Positions 1 through 6,192 of a DNA stretch of 6,809 bases are shown in pieces. The notes beneath the pieces are model-generated. The model saw only the letters and a list, made by a program, of their open reading frames with translations. It ran no database searches and had not been told where the DNA came from. Source of the DNA: Methylococcaceae bacterium (GTDB lineage: Bacteria; Pseudomonadota; Gammaproteobacteria; Methylococcales; Methylomonadaceae); NCBI GenBank assembly GCA_003542275.1, contig DPKY01000171.1, forward strand, positions 2,669-9,477. Direction: 5' to 3'. A program made the translations under genes and the position numbers. The first letter of the stretch is position 1. Each line of letters opens with the position of its first letter.

Positions 1-2
1 GA

Positions 3-872
3 ACGCATTTTTATACCCGCCATCGCTGGGTGGACTTTGATGCACAAGGGCATTTGCGTTTTGTGTGCGCTCAAGGAGAGAAACGCATTGAGGCCGATGC
101 GGTGATTTTTGCATTGGGTGGCGCGAGTTGGCCACGGCTTGGTAGCACTGGCGCGTGGACGACGTATTTTGCGCAACGCGGCATTTTTGTGTCGTCGCTC
201 AAACCTGCAAATTGTGGCTTTGATGTGGCTTTTTCTACGTTTTTTGTTGAACGCTTTTCGGGGCAACCACTCAAATCCATTCGGGTAACTTTCGATGATG
301 GGCAGGGTAGCATTTTTGATGAAATGGGCGAGTTGGTCATTACGCACACGGGGGTTGAAGGTAGCTTAATTTATCAGTTATCGGCGCGATTGCGAGAGGC
401 GATTTTTCAACAAAGAAAAGCGGTCATTCTACTTGATTTGATGCCACGTTATACGGCAGCGCAACTACTAAAAAAACTCCAGCTGCCTCGTGCAAAGCGC
501 AGTCTCACCACTCACCTCAAAAAACAACTGGGCATCACAGGTGTGAAAGATGGCTTGCTCTACGAAACGCTCTCAAAAGCGGAACTTGAAAGCAATGAAA
601 AAATTTGTCATGCACTCAAAGCGTTGCCGCTGACGCTTATTTCGCCGCGTCCTATTGACGAAGCCATTAGCACGGCTGGTGGCATTTGTTTGAGTGAACT
701 GGATGAAAAATTGATGCTACGCCGTTTACCGGGCGTATTTTGCGCCGGTGAGATGCTCGATTGGGAAGCGCCAACGGGCGGTTATTTGCTCACGGCGTGT
801 TTGGCGATGGGGCGCTGGGCGGGTGTTGGCGTGTTAGATTGGTTAAAAACGCAAGGAAAAGTCGCGCAATGA
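3..872 (+). CDS. TIGR03862 (PP_4765-type) FAD-dependent flavoprotein, C-terminal part; 5' end outside window
   Basis: The frame is open from the first bases of the window (reading ...FYTRHRW before the GTG at position 30), so the gene starts upstream and 289 residues are visible. It belongs to the HI0933/YhiN-like flavoprotein superfamily, in the branch named TIGR03862 or PP_4765. The evidence is the ALGGASWP segment (111-134), typical of the FAD-binding fold, the PANCGF and THTGVEGSLIY segments, the AISTAGG segment, and the highly characteristic CAGEMLDWEAPTGGYLL block (741-791) near the C-terminus, which closes the FAD site. The family is predicted to be a cytoplasmic FAD-dependent oxidoreductase, but its substrate is not established. 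The Rossmann N-terminus with its GxGxxG motif would lie off the left edge and cannot be checked. The stop codon overlaps the start of the dGTPase gene by 4 bases (ATGA), so the two are probably co-transcribed and translationally coupled. Family assignment is confident; function is unknown. Confidence 0.9.
   Translation, partial: THFYTRHRWVDFDAQGHLRFVCAQGEKRIEADAVIFALGGASWPRLGSTGAWTTYFAQRGIFVSSLKPANCGFDVAFSTFFVERFSGQPLKSIRVTFDDGQGSIFDEMGELVITHTGVEGSLIYQLSARLREAIFQQRKAVILLDLMPRYTAAQLLKKLQLPRAKRSLTTHLKKQLGITGVKDGLLYETLSKAELESNEKICHALKALPLTLISPRPIDEAISTAGGICLSELDEKLMLRRLPGVFCAGEMLDWEAPTGGYLLTACLAMGRWAGVGVLDWLKTQGKVAQ
853..857 (+). promoter_or_regulatory. Ribosome binding site supporting the dgt start at 869
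   Basis: An AAGGA sequence lies inside the end of the flavoprotein gene, 11 bases before the ATG at 869. It supports that ATG as the dGTPase start over the TTG at 761, which lies within the most conserved part of the flavoprotein gene and would add 36 residues unlike the family. Confidence 0.55.
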
Positions 873-2185
873 CAAGAGAAAAGGCGCTTTGGCAAGCGCG
901 CAAATACGCCGCGACAACACATGACCGTGAAGAATATTCTCGCGATAGGGCGCGAATTATCCATTCCGCCTCATTTCGGCGTTTGCAGGGAAAAACACAG
1001 GTGTTAGGGCTTGGCGAAAGCGATTTTTATCGTACCCGCTTAACGCATTCACTTGAAGTGGCGCAAATTGCCAGCGGCATTGTGCAGCATCTGCAGGAAA
1101 AATATCACGACACGCCCTACGCGCAGTCTATTCCTTCGCAGAATCTTATCGAATCCATTGGCCTTGCACACGACATTGGTCACGCGCCTTTTGGACATGG
1201 CGGTGAGGTCGCACTCAACTATGTCATGCGCGATGATGGCGGCTTTGAAGGCAACGCGCAAACTTTGCGTATTTGTACGCAACTAGGTGAATACTCTGAA
1301 GACGACGGCCTCAATTTAACGCGCCGCACCCTCCTTGGTTTAATTAAATATCCGGCAACGTATTCGCAAGTGGTTAATGTTGCAATGTACGATGAAAAGC
1401 AGGCGCCATTGAATATCGATTCATTTAAGCCACCAAAATGCAGTTTTTTTGATTGTGATGACGCGTATTTTTCTTGGATACTCGCGCCCTTTAGCGATGC
1501 AGATAAGACACGTTTTACCCACAATTTCCCCACAGCGGGGCATCATAAAACGTCATGTAAAAGTTTTGATACGTCCATTATGGAGCTCGCTGACGATATT
1601 GCTTATGGCGTGCATGATTTAGAAGATGCGATTGCCCTGCATTTAATTACCCAAACGCATTGGGAGCGTGAGGTGATGGATAAGATTGCACATCAATTTC
1701 CCCACTATCACCGCAGTGGCGTCGCGGCAGATATCAGTGACGATTTGTTTTCGGGGAAAAATCGACGACGTAAAAAAGCGATTAGTTATTTAGTCCATTA
1801 TTTTGTTAGCCAAATTACGCTGGTTAAACAACGCATTTTCGACCATGATTTGCTCGATTTGCAAGCGGTCATGCCTGCGCAGCAGTGTACAGAGCTCACA
1901 GCGCTCAAGCGTATTGTGGCAACGAATGTGATTGATATTCCCGAGGTACAAACGCTTGTCTATAAAGGACAGCAGATGATTGTGCGTTTATTTGATGCGA
2001 TTGAGAGTAATCCACAGCGGCTGCTAGAGAAAAAACATTACGACAAATACTTGCGCCAAGATAGCCAAAGCGCAAAGCGACGTATTATCTGCGACTACCT
2101 GGCTGGCGATACAGACGAGTATGCAACGCGCCTGTACCATAAAATTTTCACACCCTCAACAGGTTCTGTGTTTGATCGTTTGTAG
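869..2185 (+). CDS. dgt: Deoxyguanosinetriphosphate triphosphohydrolase (HD-domain dGTPase, anti-phage type)
   Basis: This 438-residue protein belongs to the dGTPase family, which hydrolyses dGTP to deoxyguanosine and triphosphate in the cytoplasm. Family signatures are all present: a basic N-terminal segment with YSRDRARIIHSASFRRLQGKT (split here around residues 23-43), RTRLTHSLEVAQIA with metal-binding H60, the HD pair H101-D102 in LAHDIGHAPFGHGGE, and the last metal ligand at D242 or D243 in ELADDIAYGVHDLEDA. The segments HGGEVALNY, RDDGGFEGNAQTLRI and HHKTSCKSFDTSIMELADD resemble the roughly 440-residue Dgt subfamily of Vibrio and Shewanella relatives, members of which were reported to block phages by depleting dNTPs. 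Whether this copy acts in defence or in nucleotide housekeeping cannot be told from sequence. The start at 869 is chosen because it overlaps the preceding stop (ATGA), follows an AAGGA, and begins with the family-like MTREKALWQARK. It ends 10 bases from the stop of the convergent esterase gene. Confidence 0.95.
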   Translation: MTREKALWQARKYAATTHDREEYSRDRARIIHSASFRRLQGKTQVLGLGESDFYRTRLTHSLEVAQIASGIVQHLQEKYHDTPYAQSIPSQNLIESIGLAHDIGHAPFGHGGEVALNYVMRDDGGFEGNAQTLRICTQLGEYSEDDGLNLTRRTLLGLIKYPATYSQVVNVAMYDEKQAPLNIDSFKPPKCSFFDCDDAYFSWILAPFSDADKTRFTHNFPTAGHHKTSCKSFDTSIMELADDIAYGVHDLEDAIALHLITQTHWEREVMDKIAHQFPHYHRSGVAADISDDLFSGKNRRRKKAISYLVHYFVSQITLVKQRIFDHDLLDLQAVMPAQQCTELTALKRIVATNVIDIPEVQTLVYKGQQMIVRLFDAIESNPQRLLEKKHYDKYLRQDSQSAKRRIICDYLAGDTDEYATRLYHKIFTPSTGSVFDRL

Positions 2186-2195
2186 GCGTGTATGT

Positions 2196-3149
2196 TTAGC
2201 TTGATTTTTGAGGATGTTTAATCAATTCCACCCAATCATTAGAGGCCTTTTCGACACCACGCCCAGACAAATGACAGCCATCCCATCTGTCCATCGCGTC
2301 AATTAAATCCGTATTTGGCCCAAGAAACACATTGTCTAATTTGGTAACATCGCGCTGACTTTTTAAAATACCCTCAGAAGAAGTGTTAGGGCAATGCGCA
2401 CTGGCTTGAGAAACGAAGAATTTAGCCTTTGGATAATAGCGTTGCGTCAAGTGAATGACTTCTGTTAGTCCCTTTTCATATTCATTTTCATAAGTGCCGT
2501 TGTCACTTTCGCCTTGATGCCAGAGAAAGTGCGTGATAGGAATGTGGTTGTCTTGTGCGTCTTTTAATCGACGCTCTAACATGGCGTGCAAGTCCCCGCC
2601 ATTTCGCCATTGCTTAACGGACGTACCACCCACGCCGGCGGCAAGTAACACCACCTTATCGGCAATCTTTTTTTCAATCAATTTGTTTGAGGTAATCGTC
2701 CACATACTGCCTGCTGTGCCCGTTGCGCCTAATAAGGGATCGGCCGCGAGGTAGTAATGATGATCGAAATAATTGAATACCGTGTTACCCTTTGATTGAA
2801 ACCGTTCACCTTCACCGTTCGCAGAATTACTTTGCCCAAAAACAAACGCCACGATTGTTTTATCCGTGATAAGGGGCGCTTGTGTTGGCGTTTTGGTAGG
2901 GTCTTTAATTAACTGTGCAAATTCATTGGTAACTTGTCCAAATTCATTGGTATTTTGCGTTGCTAAAGCCTCTTGTGGCATCACCCTTTGTTTGAGTTGC
3001 ATCGCGAAACGAAACAAATCGTCTTTATTCATTGCTGAGTGCATACCCAATCCTAATGCCACACTGGCGATAGCGGCAATAGACAAGAGATAACCGCTGG
3101 ATTTTACTGTTTTTTTGATTAAACGACCTTGATGGTTATTTTTTATCAT
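2196..3149 (-). CDS. Membrane-anchored or secreted SGNH hydrolase, sialate O-acetylesterase (SASA/CE6)-like
   Basis: A 317-residue protein with a basic N-terminus and one hydrophobic segment (residues 19-35), fitting a signal anchor or uncleaved signal peptide; no convincing cleavage site is visible. A Thr/Pro/Gln-rich linker (about 60-95) leads to the catalytic domain. That domain shows the SGNH blocks of the sialate O-acetylesterase-like family: FGQSN with nucleophile S107, AGVGGTSVKQW (171-181) with the oxyanion glycine, LWHQGESDN (209-217), and the C-terminal DGCH with probable catalytic D290 and H293. The residues needed for hydrolysis therefore look intact. The predicted role is removal of acetyl or similar ester groups from a carbohydrate in the periplasm or at the cell surface; the true substrate is unknown. 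It is last in the minus-strand gene row, 39 bases after rnd, the largest gap there, so it could be co-transcribed or have its own promoter. The ribosome binding site before the ATG is weak. Fold confident, substrate speculative. Confidence 0.82.
   Translation of the reverse strand: MIKNNHQGRLIKKTVKSSGYLLSIAAIASVALGLGMHSAMNKDDLFRFAMQLKQRVMPQEALATQNTNEFGQVTNEFAQLIKDPTKTPTQAPLITDKTIVAFVFGQSNSANGEGERFQSKGNTVFNYFDHHYYLAADPLLGATGTAGSMWTITSNKLIEKKIADKVVLLAAGVGGTSVKQWRNGGDLHAMLERRLKDAQDNHIPITHFLWHQGESDNGTYENEYEKGLTEVIHLTQRYYPKAKFFVSQASAHCPNTSSEGILKSQRDVTKLDNVFLGPNTDLIDAMDRWDGCHLSGRGVEKASNDWVELIKHPQKSS
2910..2951 (-). repeat. Seven-codon tandem duplication in the esterase linker
   Basis: Residues 67-80 of the esterase read TNEFGQV then TNEFAQL. 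At DNA level the 14-base word CAAATTCATTGGTA occurs at 2918-2931 and again at 2939-2952 on the plus strand, a period of 21 bases. It keeps the frame and sits in the low-complexity linker between the membrane segment and the catalytic domain, so it looks like a harmless in-frame duplication. Confidence 0.7.
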
Positions 3150-3188
3150 CGTTATTTTTTCAGTTGTATCAAACTTTGTCGTTTATCA

Positions 3189-4343
3189 TCACGCAATACA
3201 ACGCACGGTGTCATGTTCAATTTTTAATTGTAATTCGCCACGCAAGAGTTGCTCTAACTCTTTGCCCACCATACTAAAGCGCCAACCGTGGAGGAGGGGG
3301 CAGTCCCTGTCTTCACCTAAAAGCAGTGCTTCTAAATCATAGCGACTGGCTAAAATACTGGGATTGAGCAAATTTTCTTCTGCGCGAATGCGCACCAGCG
3401 CAAATAAAATATCAAGAATGGCTTCATGTTGCTGATTTTTATTGGTTAATTTTTTTGTTTGCGTGGGCAGTGCTTGTGGCTTGGTATTTTGAGCTTCTTT
3501 AATGAGTCCACACAACGTTTTACCGTAATGATTCACCGTACGCTCGTTCATGCCGCGTACTTTAGACAGCGCTGAAAGGGAATCAGGCTGCAATTTTGCT
3601 AAATCAAACAATAAATCATCTCGCAAAAACCATGATTTAGGGCGATTTTCCGTTTGTGCAACGTGTTCACGCCAGTGTGCTAGTGTCTGAACAATCGCAA
3701 GTTGCTTGCCCGTTAACTTATTTTTTCCCTTAATTTTGAGCCAAGCGTCTTTAGGGTCTGTTTCGTATAACGCGGTTTTTTCGAGCGCAGCAAAATCATC
3801 ACGCAGCCAATCAATGCGCCCAAGTTGCGTGAGTTGTTCTACCATGCGTTGATAAATAGTACATAAATAAATCACATCATCAGCGGCATATTGAATTTCA
3901 TCTTGACTTAAGGGGCGAAAGCTCCAATCTGCCCGCGTGTGCGCTTTATTTAAGTTAATGTTCAAAAAGTACGACACCAAGAGCGCATAGCCAGGATTGT
4001 CTTGAAAACCCAGCAGTGGCGCTGCAATTTGTGTATCAAAAATAGGCGAGGGTAGTTTGCCGGTGAGGTGATAGAAAATTTCTAAATCTTGGCGGCAAGA
4101 ATGAAAGACTTTGATAATTTTCGGATTATAAATGGCGTCAAAAACGGGCGTTAAATCGCTGAGGACAATCGGGTCTACACAGGCCACCCATGTTGGCGTG
4201 GCAATTTGTAGCAAACAAAATTTAGGGTAATACGTTTTCTCACGCAAAAATTCTGTATCAACGGCAATCCAAGGCGCTTGCGCGATACGCTCACACAAAT
4301 CATGAAGTTGCTCTGGGGTATTGATGTAGTCAATGTTTTGCAT
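3189..4343 (-). CDS. rnd: Ribonuclease D (DEDDy 3'-5' exoribonuclease with HRDC domain)
   Basis: This 384-residue protein, close to the roughly 375 residues of E. coli RNase D, is a cytoplasmic 3'-5' exoribonuclease that trims tRNA precursors and other structured RNAs. All DEDDy motifs are visible: Exo I WIAVDTEFLRE with D29 and E31, Exo II HSCRQDLEIF with D86, and Exo III YAADDVIYL with Y152 and D156 (the Y-x3-D form). The typical DTQIAAPLLG and TRADWSFRPLS segments lie between. An HRDC domain follows at about 209-287 and a second, weaker HRDC-like C-terminal region covers about 300-375, as in known RNase D. The ATG lies 8 bases after the stop of the DeaD-like gene; a weak AAGA that overlaps that stop may serve as ribosome binding site, suggesting coupling. 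E. coli rnd is not in a surA operon, so this setting is different from the model organism. Confidence 0.95.
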   Translation of the reverse strand: MQNIDYINTPEQLHDLCERIAQAPWIAVDTEFLREKTYYPKFCLLQIATPTWVACVDPIVLSDLTPVFDAIYNPKIIKVFHSCRQDLEIFYHLTGKLPSPIFDTQIAAPLLGFQDNPGYALLVSYFLNINLNKAHTRADWSFRPLSQDEIQYAADDVIYLCTIYQRMVEQLTQLGRIDWLRDDFAALEKTALYETDPKDAWLKIKGKNKLTGKQLAIVQTLAHWREHVAQTENRPKSWFLRDDLLFDLAKLQPDSLSALSKVRGMNERTVNHYGKTLCGLIKEAQNTKPQALPTQTKKLTNKNQQHEAILDILFALVRIRAEENLLNPSILASRYDLEALLLGEDRDCPLLHGWRFSMVGKELEQLLRGELQLKIEHDTVRCIA

Positions 4344-4351
4344 AAGTTGTC

Positions 4352-4873
4352 TTAAGTGTGTTTGCGACGAAAACGGTTTTTAGTGGATTTGGGGGGAGAT
4401 TTACGCACTTTTAAGCGAGTAATATTGAGCTTAAAATCGTTAATCAACACATTTTTTAAATGTAAAAAAATATCCGAGGGCATCTCATCGGGTAATTCAA
4501 GCAAGGTATAATCATTGCGAATACTCGTATTTTGAATGTTATTGCGATCCACGCCCGATTCTTCGACCAAAATATCTTTGAGAAGCGCAAGTTCCACGCC
4601 TTGTTTTTTGCCCACATCGAGGCGATAGCGTAGCATTTTAATCGGTGGCAATTCGATGGGCTCAAACTGCGGCACGGAAAAACTTGGCGGTGGCGGGGTA
4701 ATCACCTCGCCTTCAAATTTCAATGAAAGCAACGCTGCTGCGCAATCGAGCGGACTAATCTCAAGTTCAGTGGCAAGCAGTAAAGCCGCATTGCGCTTGC
4801 CATCGAGATGTCGATGTTTGAGAATATTTCTCAGCTGATGGGTGAGCACATCAAATGAATTAATTTCTACCAT
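4352..4873 (-). CDS. Helicase-less DeaD/CsdA C-terminal homologue: dimerisation-like segment plus DbpA-type RNA-binding domain
   Basis: A 173-residue protein that matches only the C-terminal half of the cold-shock DEAD-box helicase DeaD (CsdA). Residues about 8-52 (LTHQLRNILKHR, then PLDCAAALLSL) resemble the helical dimerisation segment that follows the helicase core in DeaD. A proline-rich linker (59-77) leads to residues about 80-155, which match the DbpA/DeaD RNA-binding domain: YRLDVGKKQGVE, then IRNDYTLLELPDEMP, where E. coli DeaD has RIEVGRDDGVE and STIELPKGMP (from memory). A basic tail (156-173) ends in RFRRKHT. No RecA-like core, Walker or DEAD motif exists here, and the region upstream is surA, so this is not simply a helicase with a frameshift. 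Its ATG is 9 bases after the surA stop, with a poor ribosome binding site, and rnd follows after 8 bases. I infer an RNA-binding accessory protein, perhaps acting with RNase D or pairing with a full-length DeaD encoded elsewhere; a specific function is not known to me. Confidence 0.75.
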   Translation of the reverse strand: MVEINSFDVLTHQLRNILKHRHLDGKRNAALLLATELEISPLDCAAALLSLKFEGEVITPPPPSFSVPQFEPIELPPIKMLRYRLDVGKKQGVELALLKDILVEESGVDRNNIQNTSIRNDYTLLELPDEMPSDIFLHLKNVLINDFKLNITRLKVRKSPPKSTKNRFRRKHT

Positions 4874-4882
4874 GCCGCGCCA

Positions 4883-6190
4883 CTATAAACGGTTTTGGAA
4901 AATATCAACAAACGCCTCATCACGCAATTTACGCATCCACAACTCGGTTTCTTCTTCAATTTTACGTTTACGAATGGCTTCACGCACTTGATTTTTCTTA
5001 AACTCGTCACTGTTATCAAGATTTTCTCTATCGAGTACCTGAATAAGATGCCAGCCAAATTGGGTTTGCACAGGCTCGCTAATTTCGTTGATTTTAAGAT
5101 GATTCATGGCTTCTTCAAATGGTTTAACCAATGCGCCCGACTCCACCCAATCCAGTGAGCCACCTTTGATGGCCGAGCCTTTATCATCAGAGTGTGAACG
5201 GGCAAGCGTTGCAAAATCATCACCGTTGGTAATACGCTCTTTTAATTCATGTAAACGCTTACTGGCTTCATTATCATCAATTAGCTCATTGGTTTTGATA
5301 AGAATATGACGTACCTTGGTTTTTTGCGTCGTATGAGCGCTGTCTAGCCCTTTGACTTCAAGCATTTTAATAATATGAAATCCACTTGGGCTACGCAGCG
5401 GCTCGGAAATATCGCCTTGTTTTAAATTCCCTACCTCGTTGACGAAAAGCGTAGGCATATCACGCATGGTACGCCACCCTAAATCGCCACCTTTTAGCGC
5501 GTTACCATCATTGGATTCCGCAATAGCCGTTTGCGCAAAATCTTGTCCTGCACGGAGTTTTTTCACCAGCTCCTCGGCTTGAGTTTGCGCTTTTTGAATA
5601 GTGGTAGATGAGGCGCCCTCTGAGACGGCAATCAAAATATGCCCCAGATGGTATTGCACCATTTCACCACCCACTTTTCCTTGAGTTTCAAGATAATGCG
5701 CGACTTCACGGTCAGTGACTTTGATGCGTCCGCCAATTTCACGCCCACGCAATTCGTTTAAGATAATTTCATTTTTCATATTATCCAAAAAACTGGCGTA
5801 GCTAATGCCTTGACGGTCAAGCTCAATACGAAAATCGTCTAAACTCATGTTATTGCGGCGAGCAATATCGGTGGCGGAGGAAGTGAGCATCTCTTCGCTG
5901 ATGTTAATGCCGGCTTTTTCCGCTAATTGACGCTGTAGTTTGTCCATAATCATGCGCTCGAGCACTTGTGCGCGAAGAATATTGAGCGGCGGAAGGGGTG
6001 ATTTGCTTGCGGCAATGCGTTGCTCGATAAGCGACACTTCTTTTTCCAGCTCGTTTTCTAAAATCACATCTTCTTCAACAATAGCAATGATGTTGTCGAG
6101 CATTTCAGCAGGCGCGATGGCGGGCAAAAGCAGAGCGCTACAGAGCACAATTTGCTTTTTATAGCGTGTAAAGTGTGTGACCAATGTCAT
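4883..6190 (-). CDS. surA: Periplasmic chaperone and peptidyl-prolyl isomerase SurA
   Basis: The 435-residue product (E. coli SurA has 428) is the periplasmic chaperone that escorts unfolded outer-membrane beta-barrels, LptD among them, to the BAM complex. A signal peptide (residues 1-28) has a basic start, a hydrophobic core IVLCSALLLPAIA and an APA cleavage site before EMLDNIIAIVEEDVI, the usual start of mature SurA. The N-terminal chaperone domain covers about 29-175. Two parvulin (PpiC) domains follow, at about 179-278 (LGHILIAV to GFHIIKMLEV) and 293-388 (VRHILIKT to GWHLIQVLDR). The C-terminal helix of the chaperone module lies at about 395-430. The domain order is complete. The start ATG shares one base with the lptD stop (TAATG), and an AAGG within the end of lptD sits 10 bases upstream, so translation is probably coupled to lptD, the same order as in E. 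coli. Confidence 0.97.
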   Translation of the reverse strand: MTLVTHFTRYKKQIVLCSALLLPAIAPAEMLDNIIAIVEEDVILENELEKEVSLIEQRIAASKSPLPPLNILRAQVLERMIMDKLQRQLAEKAGINISEEMLTSSATDIARRNNMSLDDFRIELDRQGISYASFLDNMKNEIILNELRGREIGGRIKVTDREVAHYLETQGKVGGEMVQYHLGHILIAVSEGASSTTIQKAQTQAEELVKKLRAGQDFAQTAIAESNDGNALKGGDLGWRTMRDMPTLFVNEVGNLKQGDISEPLRSPSGFHIIKMLEVKGLDSAHTTQKTKVRHILIKTNELIDDNEASKRLHELKERITNGDDFATLARSHSDDKGSAIKGGSLDWVESGALVKPFEEAMNHLKINEISEPVQTQFGWHLIQVLDRENLDNSDEFKKNQVREAIRKRKIEEETELWMRKLRDEAFVDIFQNRL

Positions 6191-6192
6191 TA
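6188..6192 (-). promoter_or_regulatory. lptD stop / surA start overlap (TAATG)
   Basis: On the minus strand the lptD stop TAA (6192-6190) and the surA start ATG (6190-6188) share one base. This arrangement typically allows terminating ribosomes to restart and fixes the surA start codon. Confidence 0.8.

Noticed and set aside
761..868. Extended dgt start at the TTG at 761
   Set aside because: It would overlap the most conserved segment of the flavoprotein by over 100 bases, and the extra residues do not look like dGTPases; the ATG at 869 with AAGGA and ATGA overlap is better.
1049..1533. Antisense and out-of-frame open frames inside dgt, and similar ones within surA, the DeaD-like gene and the esterase
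   Set aside because: They lie entirely inside well-supported genes, show no recognisable protein features, and are best explained as shadows of the coding frames.
2201..2225. Inverted repeat TTGATT/AATCAA near the convergent gene ends as a terminator
   Set aside because: Only six AT-rich base pairs with a 13-base loop and no following T run; too weak to call a terminator.
3150..3188. Promoter in the 39-base gap before the esterase gene
   Set aside because: A TTGATA can be found on the minus strand, but a -10 at normal spacing would fall on the start codon; no credible promoter or hairpin is seen.
4352..4873. The DeaD-like gene as the tail of a frameshifted helicase
   Set aside because: The upstream sequence is an intact surA up to 12 bases before the ATG, leaving no room for a helicase core.
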